DNA of 64,000 nucleotides from Pestalotiopsis fici W106-1 (lineage: Eukaryota; Ascomycota; Sordariomycetes; Amphisphaeriales; Sporocadaceae). This document shows positions 1-11,001 of the stretch, piece after piece. The first letter of the stretch is position 1. Each line of letters starts with the position of its first letter. The notes under the pieces are model-generated. The model searched no databases and was not told the DNA's origin. It worked only from the letters and a program-made list of their open reading frames with translations. The stretch is taken from the NCBI RefSeq assembly GCF_000516985.1, contig NW_006917096.1, positions 1,039,606-1,103,605 of the forward strand, read 5' to 3'. The position numbers were made by a program, and so were the translations under genes.

Positions 1-23
1 ACTACCCCGCGAATGTAACATGT

Positions 24-30
24 TATATAA
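24..30 (+). promoter_or_regulatory. Candidate TATA box of the DUF1680 gene
   Basis: A TATATAA sequence lies 107 bases upstream of the ATG that opens the signal-peptide exon at 137. Spacing and orientation fit a fungal core promoter; there is no other support. Confidence 0.35.
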
Positions 31-136
31 CCGCAGTCAAAGCCTATTTCAACAAGGCGCATCAATGGGTATCTTCCGTGTTTTGCATTAGATCCAAATC
101 CACAACTTGGATTGGCAATATCGCCAACACGCTACC

Positions 137-2612
137 ATGATCTGTGCGTTCGCCTTCACGTCCCTTTGGGTATTCTGCACTTCGGGCCAGGCACAGCAGA
201 TACCAGAACAACGCTTCTTACAAAAGGATACGACTTCGCCATGTAAGCCCAAGATCTTTTGCAAATAGATCAAGTCCAAAACTCATCTCTATCGCAGTCG
301 TCCAGCCTACATACCAGCCTCTAAAATTGGGATCTATCCAGCCTCAGGGATGGTTTCTAGACCAGCTCCAATTGGAGGCCAGTGGGCTGGCGGGCGACAT
401 GTTTGATTTCTACCGCTTCGTCGACGACTCAAAGTGGATCGGTGGCGAGACTGAGTACTCTATTCTCGATGAGGCATCGCCCTACTGGTTCAACGGTATC
501 GTGCCGCTTGCCTTTGGCCTGAACGACACCAGACTGAAAGGGCAAGTCAAGTACTACCTCGACTATGTTATTGACCACCAGCAGAGCGACGGCTGGCTTG
601 GATTCGAGACCACACATCAAACTCGGGGGCTGTGGGCTCGTTGCCTCCTTTTGCTGGGTTTAGTGGTGAGTAAAGAGTATCTAGCGATTTCAATCATAGT
701 CTTTGCACATCCTTGAGATACCTATACAGCTTCATGAGTTGTAATGCTAACATCTTGCCAGCAATATGCTGAAGCCGATCCCACAGAAACTGACAGGATA
801 GTGGATGCGATGCATCGATACGTTGAACTTGCCCATAGCATGTTGCAGGATAACTACACAGGGTTACTCGTGAGTTCAATCTAAATAACGGAAAGTACAA
901 AACCTCCGCTAAACCAGGTATTCATCAAGGTTCACGGCGACGACGTATTTGACACTGCTGGATTTGGTGTGGGCAGAACTCACGAGTATCATATTCCACT
1001 GCAGTGGCTCTACGAAAACTACCCTCGCAACAACTCGAAGATCATCTGGGAAACAATGGAGCTCATGATTGATGGAGGTGTACTCTGGGGCGCAGACTGG
1101 AGAACCTACTTTGTCGAGGGGGTCTATCCAGAGGTATACTATGATGGCATCACGCCCTGGAATCTCAGCTGGGTCTTTCTACATGGGGTCAATCATGCAG
1201 AAGGTAGAAATCCGATTGCGGTCCCCTCGTCGCGGAGTGCGAATTGCTAACACGGAAAGGCTTACGATATCCATTGGCCATCTATCGAATGACCCACGAA
1301 GAGTCTCTAAAAACGCAAACCCGGACGGCGGTAGACTTGCTTGCCAACTATCACAAGTCCTTGGCGGGAACTATTATCGCAGACGAGTACATCACCGATC
1401 TGAACCCAAATAGGGGAGCCGAACTGTGCACAGCAGCAGAGATGATCTTTTCCCTGTCGTGGATTTATCAGTATCTCGCAGATAATGATCTGTAAGTTTG
1501 CCTGTATCGAAGAAGCATTGGTCGTCATGTCTAGTTAAGCTAACATGCATCAGAGCGGACTGGGCAGAGCAAGTCGCGTTCAATGCATTGCCAGCATCGA
1601 TTACCTCAGACTGGTACAGCCATCAATATGTTCAACAAGAGAATCAGCCATGGTCTCGTAACCTCACAGACGGATCAGCTATGTGGGTTGATGTGAACTC
1701 GTACGCAAATGTCTTTGGACTGGAGCCCAACTATGTACGTTCCCTGACATGCTCAGGATACCATGTTCTGATTCAAAATAGCCCTGCTGTACTGTCAATT
1801 TCCCACAAGGATATCCAAAATTCCTCGCCAATGCCTTTGTGGGCACCGCCGACAGTGGACTGGCTCACGTATATCTAGCACCCAGCGACGTCTCCGTAAC
1901 CTTGAACGGCAATGACATTTCAGTATCCGCAAGCGGCACCTATCCTTTCGGCACGAGTCTAACCTATTCAGTTTCTGCTGCGGCACCATTCTCATTCTAC
2001 GTCCGCATTCCAACCTGGGCAAACAATCAGAGTACCATTACCGGCCCAACGGACGTTTCTAGCAAGCCCGTCACTCCAACTGACAAGGGCCTGCAAAAGG
2101 TATCGATTCCAGCTGGCGAGAACACCACCTTCACAATCGACCTAGAAACACAACCTCGGGTTGAGATGAGGGCAAACAACACTGCCGGTATATACTACGG
2201 CGCGCTGCTGTACAGTTTGGCCATCGAATACAACGTGACAGAAACAGTACCGCTGCAATACCGAACCGAGGCCGTGCTCCCTGCCAACACCACAAACAGC
2301 CACACGCACGATCACATCATGGTGCCGACGAGCATATGGAACATTGCAATTGACCCATCGCAGATCCAGGTGGTGCACAAGAACGTGACGGAGATTCCTA
2401 GCCCCGTATGGGAGCTTGGCGCACCGCCCGTAGAGCTGCGCGTCACCGCTGTCGAGATTGACTGGCCACTGCTCCATGACACGCCGGATATCCCACCGCT
2501 TGATCCCGTGATCAAGGGTGAGCCCTTTAGTGCACGCTTTGTTCCTTATGCGAGCGCCAAGTTGCACATGGCACACCTACCTGTGGTGTCCTTGCCAAAA
2601 GTTGATCTGTAG
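137..2612 (+). CDS. Secreted DUF1680 / GH127-like glycoside hydrolase
   Basis: Probable secreted enzyme of the DUF1680 (GH127/GH146 beta-L-arabinofuranosidase-like, six-hairpin) superfamily, about 703 residues. Seven exons: 137-242, 298-665, 762-869, 918-1203, 1260-1491, 1554-1734, 1782-2612; all junctions keep frame and total 704 codons with stop. Exon 1 encodes a good signal peptide (MICAFAFTSLWVFCTSGQAQ), which decides the start at 137. The zinc-thiolate site known from bacterial HypBA1 is visible: an E-x-C pair (E344, C346 in AELCTAAE) and a CC pair in PCCTVN (C429, C430), the first of which is the nucleophile in the family. Start to end is full length. Substrate is not known for the fungal members; an arabinose-containing glycan is an inference. 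It converges on the acyltransferase gene 115 bases downstream. Confidence 0.9.
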
Positions 2613-2727
2613 GGGTTAATGGTCATGATGAACAATGTTGGAGATAGGGGTATTGGTAAATCAATTAATGAACTCGTAAATATATGATGGTGCATATACA
2701 AAAAAAAAAACGCTATTCTAGATTCCA

Positions 2728-4194
2728 CTACGCTTCATGACCACGGGGCTGTGCATAACGAAGCAGCTCCTCATCCTGCAGCAGGCGATCGTGACACGAC
2801 TCCTCCAAACAAACAATCGCCTCTAGACCCTCATCGCTCGCGTCGCCGTCGACCTTGACGTTGGCGCGGCTCGGGAGGATAAAGACGTAGCCCTCAAACT
2901 GGGGGTGCGGCCAGCGCAGCGCGCGAGGCAGACCAAAGCCAAAGTCGTGGTCCTGGTACGGCGTCATGGCCTGCCAGCTGGTCGCGGCCAGGTCCATGCC
3001 CAGGAACGAGCGCATGTTGATGGTGATCCAGCGGCGGTCCTCGAGGCCCGCGACCCACTCGGTCACGCCGGCCACGTAATTGTGGTCGATGGACTGCGTG
3101 GCCTGGCGGACCGCGAGCGCCATCTCCGAGAGGCTGCCGTCGGCGAGGATGGCCTTTATGGGTCGCGGCTCCGTCGAGGGCAGCGCGACCACGTTGCCCA
3201 GGTAGCAGTCGGCGAGCGGTGGCTCCATTCGCGATCGGACGTTCATGCCGTACGCCAAAATCACCTCGTCTTCCAGGTCGGGTTTGAGGAGGGGGATCTT
3301 GGATCGTGTGACCGACTTCCACAGAAGGGCAATGATGGCATCGTAGGTCGATATCCAAGCATCGCCCAACTCTGAGCCAATGTCCTGCTTGAGACGCGAG
3401 GCGCTGCTCTTGGGAATGTGCCAGAGTCGGATCTTCAGGGGTGGCATCTTAAAGTCGGCCGGCGGCGGTGGCGGCGGCCCGCCGAGGTCCTTCAAGATGG
3501 GGTACTTTCCGTCCAGTGTCTCCCACCTTGCTGAGTCAGGTTTTGCTGCGCTCAGTCTTTCTCTGTTCAAGCTCTCCTTGTCAATCGGCTTGAATGGCGC
3601 GCCGTTTCTTGCAGCTGCTGAGCTCTGAGCCCACGTCGACAAGAAACCGTTGCAGCCAGTTCCGTCCGAACAGTTGTGATGAATTGCAGCTGCCAATATG
3701 ACGCCGCCACGAATGAAGTTGATTTGAAAGGTTGATGTGATGGTCTGATCGTCTGCATTGTGGCCCAAGGGGGAGAAGAGCTGCTTCTCCGTGACGACTT
3801 TGGGCAAGAGGCGGTGGCCGTCCAAGATATGGACCGGGAAGTCGTGCTGGTTGAGGTAGTCAAATGACGGGAGGTCGCTGACATCGTCATCTGCGGTCTT
3901 GACGTAGAGCCCAACACTGCTATCCTTCTTTTTTGTCACCCACATGCGACCATTCGTTTCATCCATGTGGATTGTTCCCGCGAGGGCAGGAAACTGGCTG
4001 AGGGCGAACTCAAGCCCCTTGGACACACTGTCGATGATGACTTGCTTATCGGAGCCTTCAGGAAGCTCAAAAATCTCGGCAATCTGGACATAGATCTTGG
4101 GCATGGTGTGGTCCATGTCGGAAAGCTCGAAACGCTCACTGGCTGGGGCATCTTGCCAGCCAAGTGGCTTGATACGAATCTCTGTAGAAGACAT
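2728..4194 (-). CDS. BAHD-type acyltransferase, trichothecene 3-O-acetyltransferase-like
   Basis: Intronless 488-residue member of the PF02458 transferase family, closest in style to fungal TRI101-like O-acetyltransferases, which move an acyl group from acyl-CoA to a hydroxyl or amine. The catalytic motif HHNCSDG is intact (H172, H173, D177) and the structural DFGWG motif appears as DFGFG at 417-421. A run of prolines at about 240-245 sits in the linker between the two lobes. Length agrees with the family. The true substrate cannot be read: many homologues are not involved in trichothecene resistance, and no other trichothecene genes are in the window. Family assignment is firm; TRI101 orthology is not claimed. 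Confidence 0.88.
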   Translation of the reverse strand: MSSTEIRIKPLGWQDAPASERFELSDMDHTMPKIYVQIAEIFELPEGSDKQVIIDSVSKGLEFALSQFPALAGTIHMDETNGRMWVTKKKDSSVGLYVKTADDDVSDLPSFDYLNQHDFPVHILDGHRLLPKVVTEKQLFSPLGHNADDQTITSTFQINFIRGGVILAAAIHHNCSDGTGCNGFLSTWAQSSAAARNGAPFKPIDKESLNRERLSAAKPDSARWETLDGKYPILKDLGGPPPPPPADFKMPPLKIRLWHIPKSSASRLKQDIGSELGDAWISTYDAIIALLWKSVTRSKIPLLKPDLEDEVILAYGMNVRSRMEPPLADCYLGNVVALPSTEPRPIKAILADGSLSEMALAVRQATQSIDHNYVAGVTEWVAGLEDRRWITINMRSFLGMDLAATSWQAMTPYQDHDFGFGLPRALRWPHPQFEGYVFILPSRANVKVDGDASDEGLEAIVCLEESCHDRLLQDEELLRYAQPRGHEA

Positions 4195-5293
4195 TGTTAA
4201 TTCTTCCTCTTCGATATCAGTAGGTAGTCGTGGTCTTGGGTTGTATTTCTGTCTGGCATGAATTTTGAAGGATTGGGGGCTGCGATTGCATCCAGATTAA
4301 GTAAACTTCTGGAATCTCCATATTCTGCACGAGATTCCTTGCAGCGTGGAGCTGACATGCATATATCTTCAGCGCGTGTTGGAGACTTTCAGACCCAGAC
4401 TGACGGGCCCGGAGGTTCTCTTCCCTCCGGTAAGTGCTCCCTTGGGGTTCATAGTGCTGCGGCATTTGAGCTGCAAGAGACGGATTCCATATCCCGGATA
4501 TTTGACGGAGACTGTCGATAGCTTCCGTTCGGGACGCAAGCCGCTCTCCCGTATGGATTCTCTGCAGGGTGCGGTCCGCCTTTGTGGGTTTATTATATGA
4601 CGAGTTCATATTGAGTTGGATCCAGCGGTGGATGACCATAGAACAATAGCAACTACATAGTATATAGTCCAGCGGGGATACCAGGCCGAAATCCTTTCAG
4701 TGGGCCAGTGGAGTTGGTTCCCCAATTCCTTCTCGTACGACGACCTCTTATCTAGGATATTCGGTTGCCTGCAGCCGACCTCTATATTTCCCAGAAAGGC
4801 TATTCATCTGCTCACGACAGTTCAAAAGAACGGTTTATTCCCGATTACCCGGTTAATAATTGACCTGGTTGAGTCTTTCTACGGCGTGCAGAGACAAAAT
4901 CCTCCTGTTGATCAAATTCTGCCCGTGGGGCCCAACGTAGAATGAGAAATGACCTATGTACAGTCGGCAAGCTGACCACTTTCATGTGACTGATTGTTCG
5001 GTTAGGGAGACAGGAAGGAAGAAGTAGACAGGGTAGCAGTACGAAATAGAATGAAGACTAGTATTGCTTGAAACCATCCCTTGTCATCGTGGCCCTTGAC
5101 TTGCCTGCCGGCAGGTAATTCATGCTCTCTCTCTCTCCTTGGCAGTACAAGCCGCGGTCGCTCGTACTTATATGCAAGTCCCTGAGTCAGCCGATTCGAT
5201 GAATCTTCTTTTTCTCGAAAAAGGAAAGAGAAGGTCACACATTTCGGTTGCATATCTTGGATGACCCCGTCACGAATCAGCACTTAAAAAGCG
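4195..5293. other. Intergenic region, divergent promoters
   Basis: This spacer separates the starts of the acyltransferase (minus) and the rhodopsin-like gene (plus), so it carries both promoters. Reading frames up to 140 codons exist on both strands but overlap each other and show no recognisable family, no signal peptide and no good splice context. I see no gene here. Confidence 0.6.
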
Positions 5294-6814
5294 ATGGAGT
5301 CGATCATGAAAAGAGAAGTTGTTCTTGAGGACATGCAGCCAGTTGTCTGGGCCGTCACGATCCCATTTGCAATCATCTGCTTGACATCATGTATCATTCG
5401 TCTCTATGCGAGACACATGATTGCAAAATCATTTGGTCCGGATGATTGGCTCATGTTTGTGGGAACATTCATATGGATAGGCCAGCAGTACATTGCTTGG
5501 ATGTGGACGATACTTGGAGGAGGTCTGTAAGTTTTTAATCACCCAAAGAATATGGCTGCGGAGGTTTACTTACTTGATCTCAATATTCAGGCATGTCGAC
5601 AAGGTCTCGGCCGATAATCAATTCAAAATCAGCGTTGTACGAAATGGTCGATATCCTGGCTACATGACCTCCGCTAACTTGACAATCAGTACCTCTTTGT
5701 CGAAGAGTTTTGGTACTTGCTACTCCAATTCATTATCAAGACCTCATTTCTATTCTTCTATCGCCGAACGATATGCACGAGCGGCCGCTTCAGAACTACG
5801 ATATATGTCGTCATGGGGGTGGTAGTTTGTCAAACAATTGGAACGTGGCTCTTTTATGGATTGCAGGTAAGTGATTGGATATTCCATTCTTTGCCCTTTC
5901 TGGGTGGTCTCGTCAATGAGTGTTGCCGTTTCTAGTATGTCGACATGGCTACCCCTGAAGCGAGAACTCAAAGAGGACAGACATCTTTAAATCCTGCCAC
6001 ACACATCAAAAGGACATACTGACCCTGAATATTGCAGTGCATCCCAATACAAGCTTACTTCCACCCCGAGCTATACCCGAATGCGAAATGCGTTGCCACA
6101 AAGTTATCATACTACTTGCCGTCTGCTGTTGTAAGTATTGAGATCTCTTTCATGTGCCCTCTCTTTTACCAACTTGGAAATATATATTCTAACGTGTTGA
6201 AGAATGTCGCGGTCGATGTCGTGATATATATTCTACCAATCTTCCCCCTCTGGAAACTGCAGACCTCGAGACGGCGCCGCATTGAGCTCATCGCAATCTT
6301 CACCGCCGGTGGCGGCGCTGTGCTCGTGTCATTACTGCGCTTCATCGTGCTCTACCAACTGAGCAACACGACCGACACAACCTATGTCTTTGGCTCCGTC
6401 ACCATTGTCACGTCGATCGAGTTTGCCGTCGCCATGATCACCAACAATATGCCGGGCGTGGCCGCCTTTTACCAGAACTGGCGCGGCAAGAACAAGTCGA
6501 GCCAAGGAACGTCGTCGGGCACGCATGGTCGGAGCTATGAGCTCGGTCATTTGGCTACGATTGGGTCGAAACAGCAGAGGAGCAAAGCCGACGGCTATGG
6601 AGCATCAAAGGATGATGACTTCTTTCCGGGGACCGATAGTGAGGAAGAGCTGAACCCGAGACATCATCGTGACAGCCGAACTCTACAAAAGATAATGGAG
6701 GGCTCTGGAGAGGTAAGAGTCGAAACTAACGTGGTGGTGTCCCATGGCCCTGTCCCTTCATCATCGGACAGAGGCTTGGAAAAGGCGACGGGGGGGTACT
6801 TCAAGTTTGGTTGA
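5294..6814 (+). CDS. Rhodopsin-like (PTH11-type) seven-helix membrane protein
   Basis: Integral membrane protein of the large fungal rhodopsin-domain family (PF20684 type, often called PTH11-like or SAT4-like), about 386 residues. Exons: 5294-5526, 5591-5636, 5690-5866, 6038-6130, 6203-6814; frame is kept and totals 387 codons. Early hydrophobic helices are followed by the family hallmarks: ARHMIAKSFGPDDW after helix 1, the conserved cysteine stretch at CIPIQAYF, and late helices DVVIYILPIFPLW and VTIVTSIEFAVAMITNNMP, then a hydrophilic cytoplasmic tail of about 110 residues rich in Ser, Lys and Glu. The intron 6131-6202 is 72 bases long and contains no stop, so unspliced RNA would add 24 residues; GTAAGT donor and CTAAC branch favour splicing. 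Such proteins are possible receptors, but ligand and coupling are unknown. Confidence 0.85.
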
Positions 6815-8022
6815 GCAGTACAACACTGCTTCATACGTCATGATGTAGACATCACTAATAACTGGAATTGTGTCTTAACCAGCTGACCAAGCCATTGTTT
6901 GTATACACCGCCATACCAGTCGTGCGAGATCAACGCCGGCTACGTAGGGCAAAGAGATTCTCTGTACTGTCTAGCCTGTAATGCTATTTCACAGGCTCAA
7001 TTCTCGTAATGTCTATACTCGGCAGGGACTTGCGTCTTGCAGCAGTGTCCTCACGTCCACGGAGCTATCGCTTGCTCCCATTTCAGGTTCGTGCCAATTT
7101 CGGGCACTGGATGACCTAGTTAGTACTTCATGATACTGAGAGATGCCCCTGAGAGTACCTGCATTGATAGTGCAATGGTACCCACCAAAAGAAGATGCAA
7201 GGAAGAAATCCTATCTACTTGGATTCTAGTGGATCAACCTCCGGGACCATGGAATCGGTACCGAATGGAGGATTACAAGAGGATCCACCAGTTCGCCGAG
7301 CGTACCCATTAGTAGGAATGATATAATAGATGGAATGTGGACGGCAGAGAGGGCGCCGTAGTCCAGATGAGTTCCATACCCAAGAGAGAATGGGTCTTGA
7401 ATATAGGGGTCACTTCCCCGTCTTTGCTCTCCCCCTGATAACACGATCTCGTCTTGTTTCCCTACTGCTTCTGCTTTGAATCCCCTTCATCCAATTCGTC
7501 TTCTTAATACCATATCACTTGAACATACTCGTCGGCAATGCGATCATCAAGCGTCTCAAATTGAAAGTCAGTGCGAAGAAAGTTCGGCTTTCCCAGTATA
7601 CGAGTAGAATCGCTCAGGTTTGAGCAACGTACCAGACAAAAATTGTTGGACTATTAGATTTTCGATTAGTACGACCTTCACCACGAATTATTCCATTACC
7701 TATTTCTTCTTTGAGCAATCAATATTGCATCTATTGTCGATTTCCACTAATACACGGGCAGAGAGGTAGCTTCGTAATAAAGGCGCGAGCACCTCAACCT
7801 GCTTAGTTTTCTTTTGTCATTTTCTATCTTCCCTAATTACTCTCTACTTTCTTTCAACCTCTCCTGATCATCTGCCTTTCGTGTTTCTTGCCTGCTATTT
7901 GTCATACGTGAAAGAGACGACGGCACGTGCTGACTGGGTGACATCATGTCTGTCTACCGCGCCGCAGCCGACGTCACTCGTCCGTGTGACCTTGGAGTCA
8001 TGTCCTACGCTTGAGAACGGAA
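6815..8022. other. Intergenic region without supported genes
   Basis: About 1.2 kb downstream of the rhodopsin-like gene. Short frames of about 60-72 codons on both strands overlap each other and match nothing known. The right part (7700-8000) is AT-rich and then turns into the apparent promoter of the small ORF at 8159. Confidence 0.5.
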
Positions 8023-8030
8023 TATAAATA
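8023..8030 (+). promoter_or_regulatory. TATA box upstream of the pheromone-like ORF
   Basis: A perfect TATAAATA lies 136 bases upstream of the ATG at 8159, followed by an AT-rich leader rich in CA-containing steps without another ATG before 8159. The layout looks like a real core promoter and leader, which is the main reason to take the small ORF seriously. Confidence 0.45.
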
Positions 8031-8158
8031 CTCAACAAGGTTTCATTCACTATAATAAGCCATATTTCAAACAATTTCATATCCACCACAGTTCAGAAAT
8101 CACTACATTCATTAATATACGATCCTGTCATCGAAACACCTTTGAATTTCCTTTCAAT

Positions 8159-8278
8159 ATGAGCTCTAGCATGCCGTCAAGCACAAAGCCATCGGCCGAG
8201 GTGAATGTCGCCGAGCAGAGTTCCACCCCCGCACTAGAACCCGCAGGCTGGGGCTGTCCCTTGGTATCCAAGCTATGA
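8159..8278 (+). CDS. Small ORF resembling an a-type lipopeptide pheromone precursor
   Basis: A 39-residue ORF rich in Ser, Pro and Thr, with a second in-frame Met at 8171 that would give an N-terminus MPSSTKPS. Ascomycete a-factor-like precursors are typically 20-40 residues, often begin MPS-x-K and end in a CaaX prenylation box. Here a cysteine occurs near the end in GWGCPLV, but three residues (SKL) follow CPLV before the stop, so there is no terminal CaaX box; SKL itself would read as a peroxisomal PTS1 signal. A donor-like GTATCC follows the CCC TTG codons, but the acceptors I tried do not restore a CaaX end. It may be a real peptide gene, a decayed pheromone gene, or a chance ORF. Confidence 0.35.
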   Translation: MSSSMPSSTKPSAEVNVAEQSSTPALEPAGWGCPLVSKL

Positions 8279-8485
8279 CACATTGCATATTGTTCGACTA
8301 TATCGCATAAGGAGCTTCGCACTTAGGAGGTGACTTAGGACCGAGTTACATAGACGATTTTGAATTTTCATTAAACGTCTCAAATTCAATCATGTTATGA
8401 TCTTATTGATGACGATATCGACGGGCTGCAGTAAATGACGAAATGGTTGTATCGAGGTGCTTCGTGCGGCGCACTATATCTGATC

Positions 8486-10510
8486 TCAAAACGACAGCGG
8501 TAACAAATCCTCCTCTAAAGGACCAACGACCCTTTTGTATACTTCTTGACGGAATATCTGGTCGTTTAAATCGATGTTCTCATGAAGGAATTCGCATTTG
8601 ATACACACTTTGACAGACTTGAAGTAGTTCGGGCTTGCCTTCATGGTGCTTTGTAGCTCACTGAGGGCATTGATTGCCATTGCCCAGTCAGCCTCCAAAT
8701 CGAGAGGCTTTGTGTAGCGTTGTTCGCTGACCGAGCTTCGAAGCTTATCAAAAGTGGTCCCAAGAGCCAGCTCAATGAGTAAAATTCCTAGAAAGAATAG
8801 CTCCTTGTTCGGGACGAGCGGCGACACGCGGGCGTCATCGAATACCAGCCGATCTGGCGACGAGTAAGGCAATCTGCTTGCGATATATACCGACTCGTAT
8901 AAGACATTGTCGTCTCGTCTGAGGAAAATGATGTCTCTGCTTGTGAGTATCTTGGGCATCCATGGTGAACTAGAGAGTTGAAGGACACTCAAAGCAAATA
9001 AATGGGAAAGTCGCACTTTATGCCTGAATCGTAAGAGTGGGAATGTCTTTCCGTGATCCTCAAGTACATCCTTCAAAGATATGACTGTACACGATGGCGA
9101 TGGCATCTGTCCAAATGGATATACACCAAACATTGGAGCTGTGACTGCGGACTTATCGGAAATGTACCCGTAGCAGTGAACGTTGTGTTTGTCTTGGCCT
9201 TTCGCGATGGCACCGCAAAGGTCATGGACGCAACTCGCACTGATGTTGGGACTAGCATCATTCGCTTGCATTCCACTCGCCATGGGAAGCGCTAGCGCTG
9301 AATTGAATGCGTGATGGGTTCCAGTGTTATCCATATTGGGCTGTTGTTGACCTGCATTGCTGAGTGTAGCGAAACGGGCTCTTTTGTTTATTTTCTGGTT
9401 AGATTTGAGAGGTCGTCCATTGAATATAGCTTGTGTCGGCACAATCTTGTCGTCGATCAGCTGCAAACGGACTAATTCCCAGAGCCACGGAGCATTATCA
9501 TGTCCAGTGTTATCTGGATCGAAAGAAAGTGCAAGCTGGAACATCATTCTTTTGGCAGCCATCTCCTCATCCCCATGGGCCATAAGACTCGTAGGAAAGG
9601 CAGTCAACTGAAGATTAATCCCGTGAGATACCGGACATGCACAGACAATGGTTGACCTGAGAGCCGCGAATATGCCTTTGGCCAGGCTGCGTGCCAACTC
9701 CATCAGATGGCATTGAGACCGATCGTGTCTCCGTGGCTCCAGGTATATGCTTTGATCAGCTAGTTCGCTCAGTCGTGTATTGTGTTTCCGCAACGCATCT
9801 ATTAGTTTGTCGGAGTCCGTTCTGCTAAGAGCAAAGGACAGGCGAGTAATGGAAAATGTGCCACTACTCTACAATGATGGTCAGCCGGATGGATTGATAC
9901 GGACGAAGGCGAGTTGGTTTTCGATTAGCTCGACTCATGGACCGGTACTGATTTTTGGGCATGCATACTTCAGCTTTAGTCAACTTCTCGTGAAATTGGT
10001 TCGTGACTTCTTGCATGAGGTCGAGGGTCCTCCTGAAGCAATCAAGGGAATCCCCAAGCCGCACAACGATCCTTCAATTGTGTCAGCTTTGTCTGCGCTA
10101 CTGATGTTCTGCTCGTTACGTACCTGTCTTGGATATCTGGGGAGTGCCATAAAGACCCCAACGGCTCATTAATCATTGCCAGTATGTTCTTGGGCGTTGT
10201 GATATCACCAAGTAACTTCTCGCACGTATTTCTCAGAATGATGCGCTCAGTCTCGAGTTCCTGGACCAGGTCACGAATATGGCGTACGAAATGTCTCCAT
10301 ACGCGACCCGTATCTACAACCTGTGAGAGGACCGTCAGCCATTCAGTTGCATGGTCTCGGTGACGCCATCGTTGATGGCAACCAGTGGTCAACATCACAT
10401 TGGGGCAGGTGACATCTTCCACGATTACCAACCTTTTTGTACTTTTCCAGCGCCGAGATAATTAACGGAATCCCACCCAAGATTATCCCAGCTACTTCAA
10501 AGCCAGACAT
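8486..10510 (-). CDS. DUF7580 domain protein
   Basis: Fungal-specific protein of about 586 residues ending in the DUF7580 domain. Exons on the minus strand: 10510-10433, 10320-10124, 10071-9969, 9868-8486; all phases agree. The N-terminus MSGFEVAGIILGGIPLIISA and the following amphipathic helices (VRHIRDLVQELETERIILRN) are the typical start of this family and resemble the helical head of HeLo-like proteins. The first donor is a weak GTTGGT, so that boundary is the least certain. The C-terminal half carries the family segment RFRHKVRLSHLFALSVLQL and ends in LEEDLLPLSF. Biochemical role unknown; some relatives are annotated with prion-inhibition or incompatibility domains, which is only a hint. 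It faces the C2H2/SANT gene head to head across 491 bases. Confidence 0.85.
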
Positions 10511-11001
10511 TTCCTGATGGTTTAGGAGACAGTGCTCCTTCTAAAACACATGACATGTTTCCATCCAAATGGAAATAACGAGGCTTCGCAGAAAGAATCA
10601 AAATGTAAAGCAGATTTCGACTGCAGTCAACCAATCGCATGTGTAGCCTCAGAGCGGGGTAATGCAGATCCCAGAAGGAAAGATGACGAATTATTTGGTA
10701 GGACGCAGGCGAGACAATCGCCTAATGTCGCATCAAACTGGTATTCCATGTCTGCTCGACTCGATGATCTCTCATATACATCTGCCAATCGAGCGACAGA
10801 AATCATGACAAATAAATCCGCTTCTTTTGTTTGCTCGGAAGGCAGTGACTTTTTGGCGATCCTGTCTACTCCCTCTTCCCTCTGACTGACTGCCACAGCA
10901 CGTTGACTGGGACCAGTTCAGCCGCAAAGCACTTGGCAGGTTGATGTGTCAGCCGGGTCAAATCGCAACTTGAGATCTCCCTCGGTCATCTAGATTTCAC
11001 C
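10511..11001. promoter_or_regulatory. Shared divergent promoter region
   Basis: A 491-base spacer between the ATG of the DUF7580 gene (minus) and the ATG of the C2H2/SANT gene (plus). A 117-codon plus frame and an 89-codon minus frame overlap in it; neither resembles a protein family. Co-regulation is inferred from geometry only. Confidence 0.5.

Noticed and set aside
2728..4194. Trichothecene biosynthesis cluster
   Set aside because: One TRI101-like acyltransferase is not enough; no terpene cyclase, P450 or transporter lies nearby.
4217..4639. 140-codon minus frame upstream of the acyltransferase
   Set aside because: Low-complexity polar sequence, overlaps plus frames of similar size, no family likeness.
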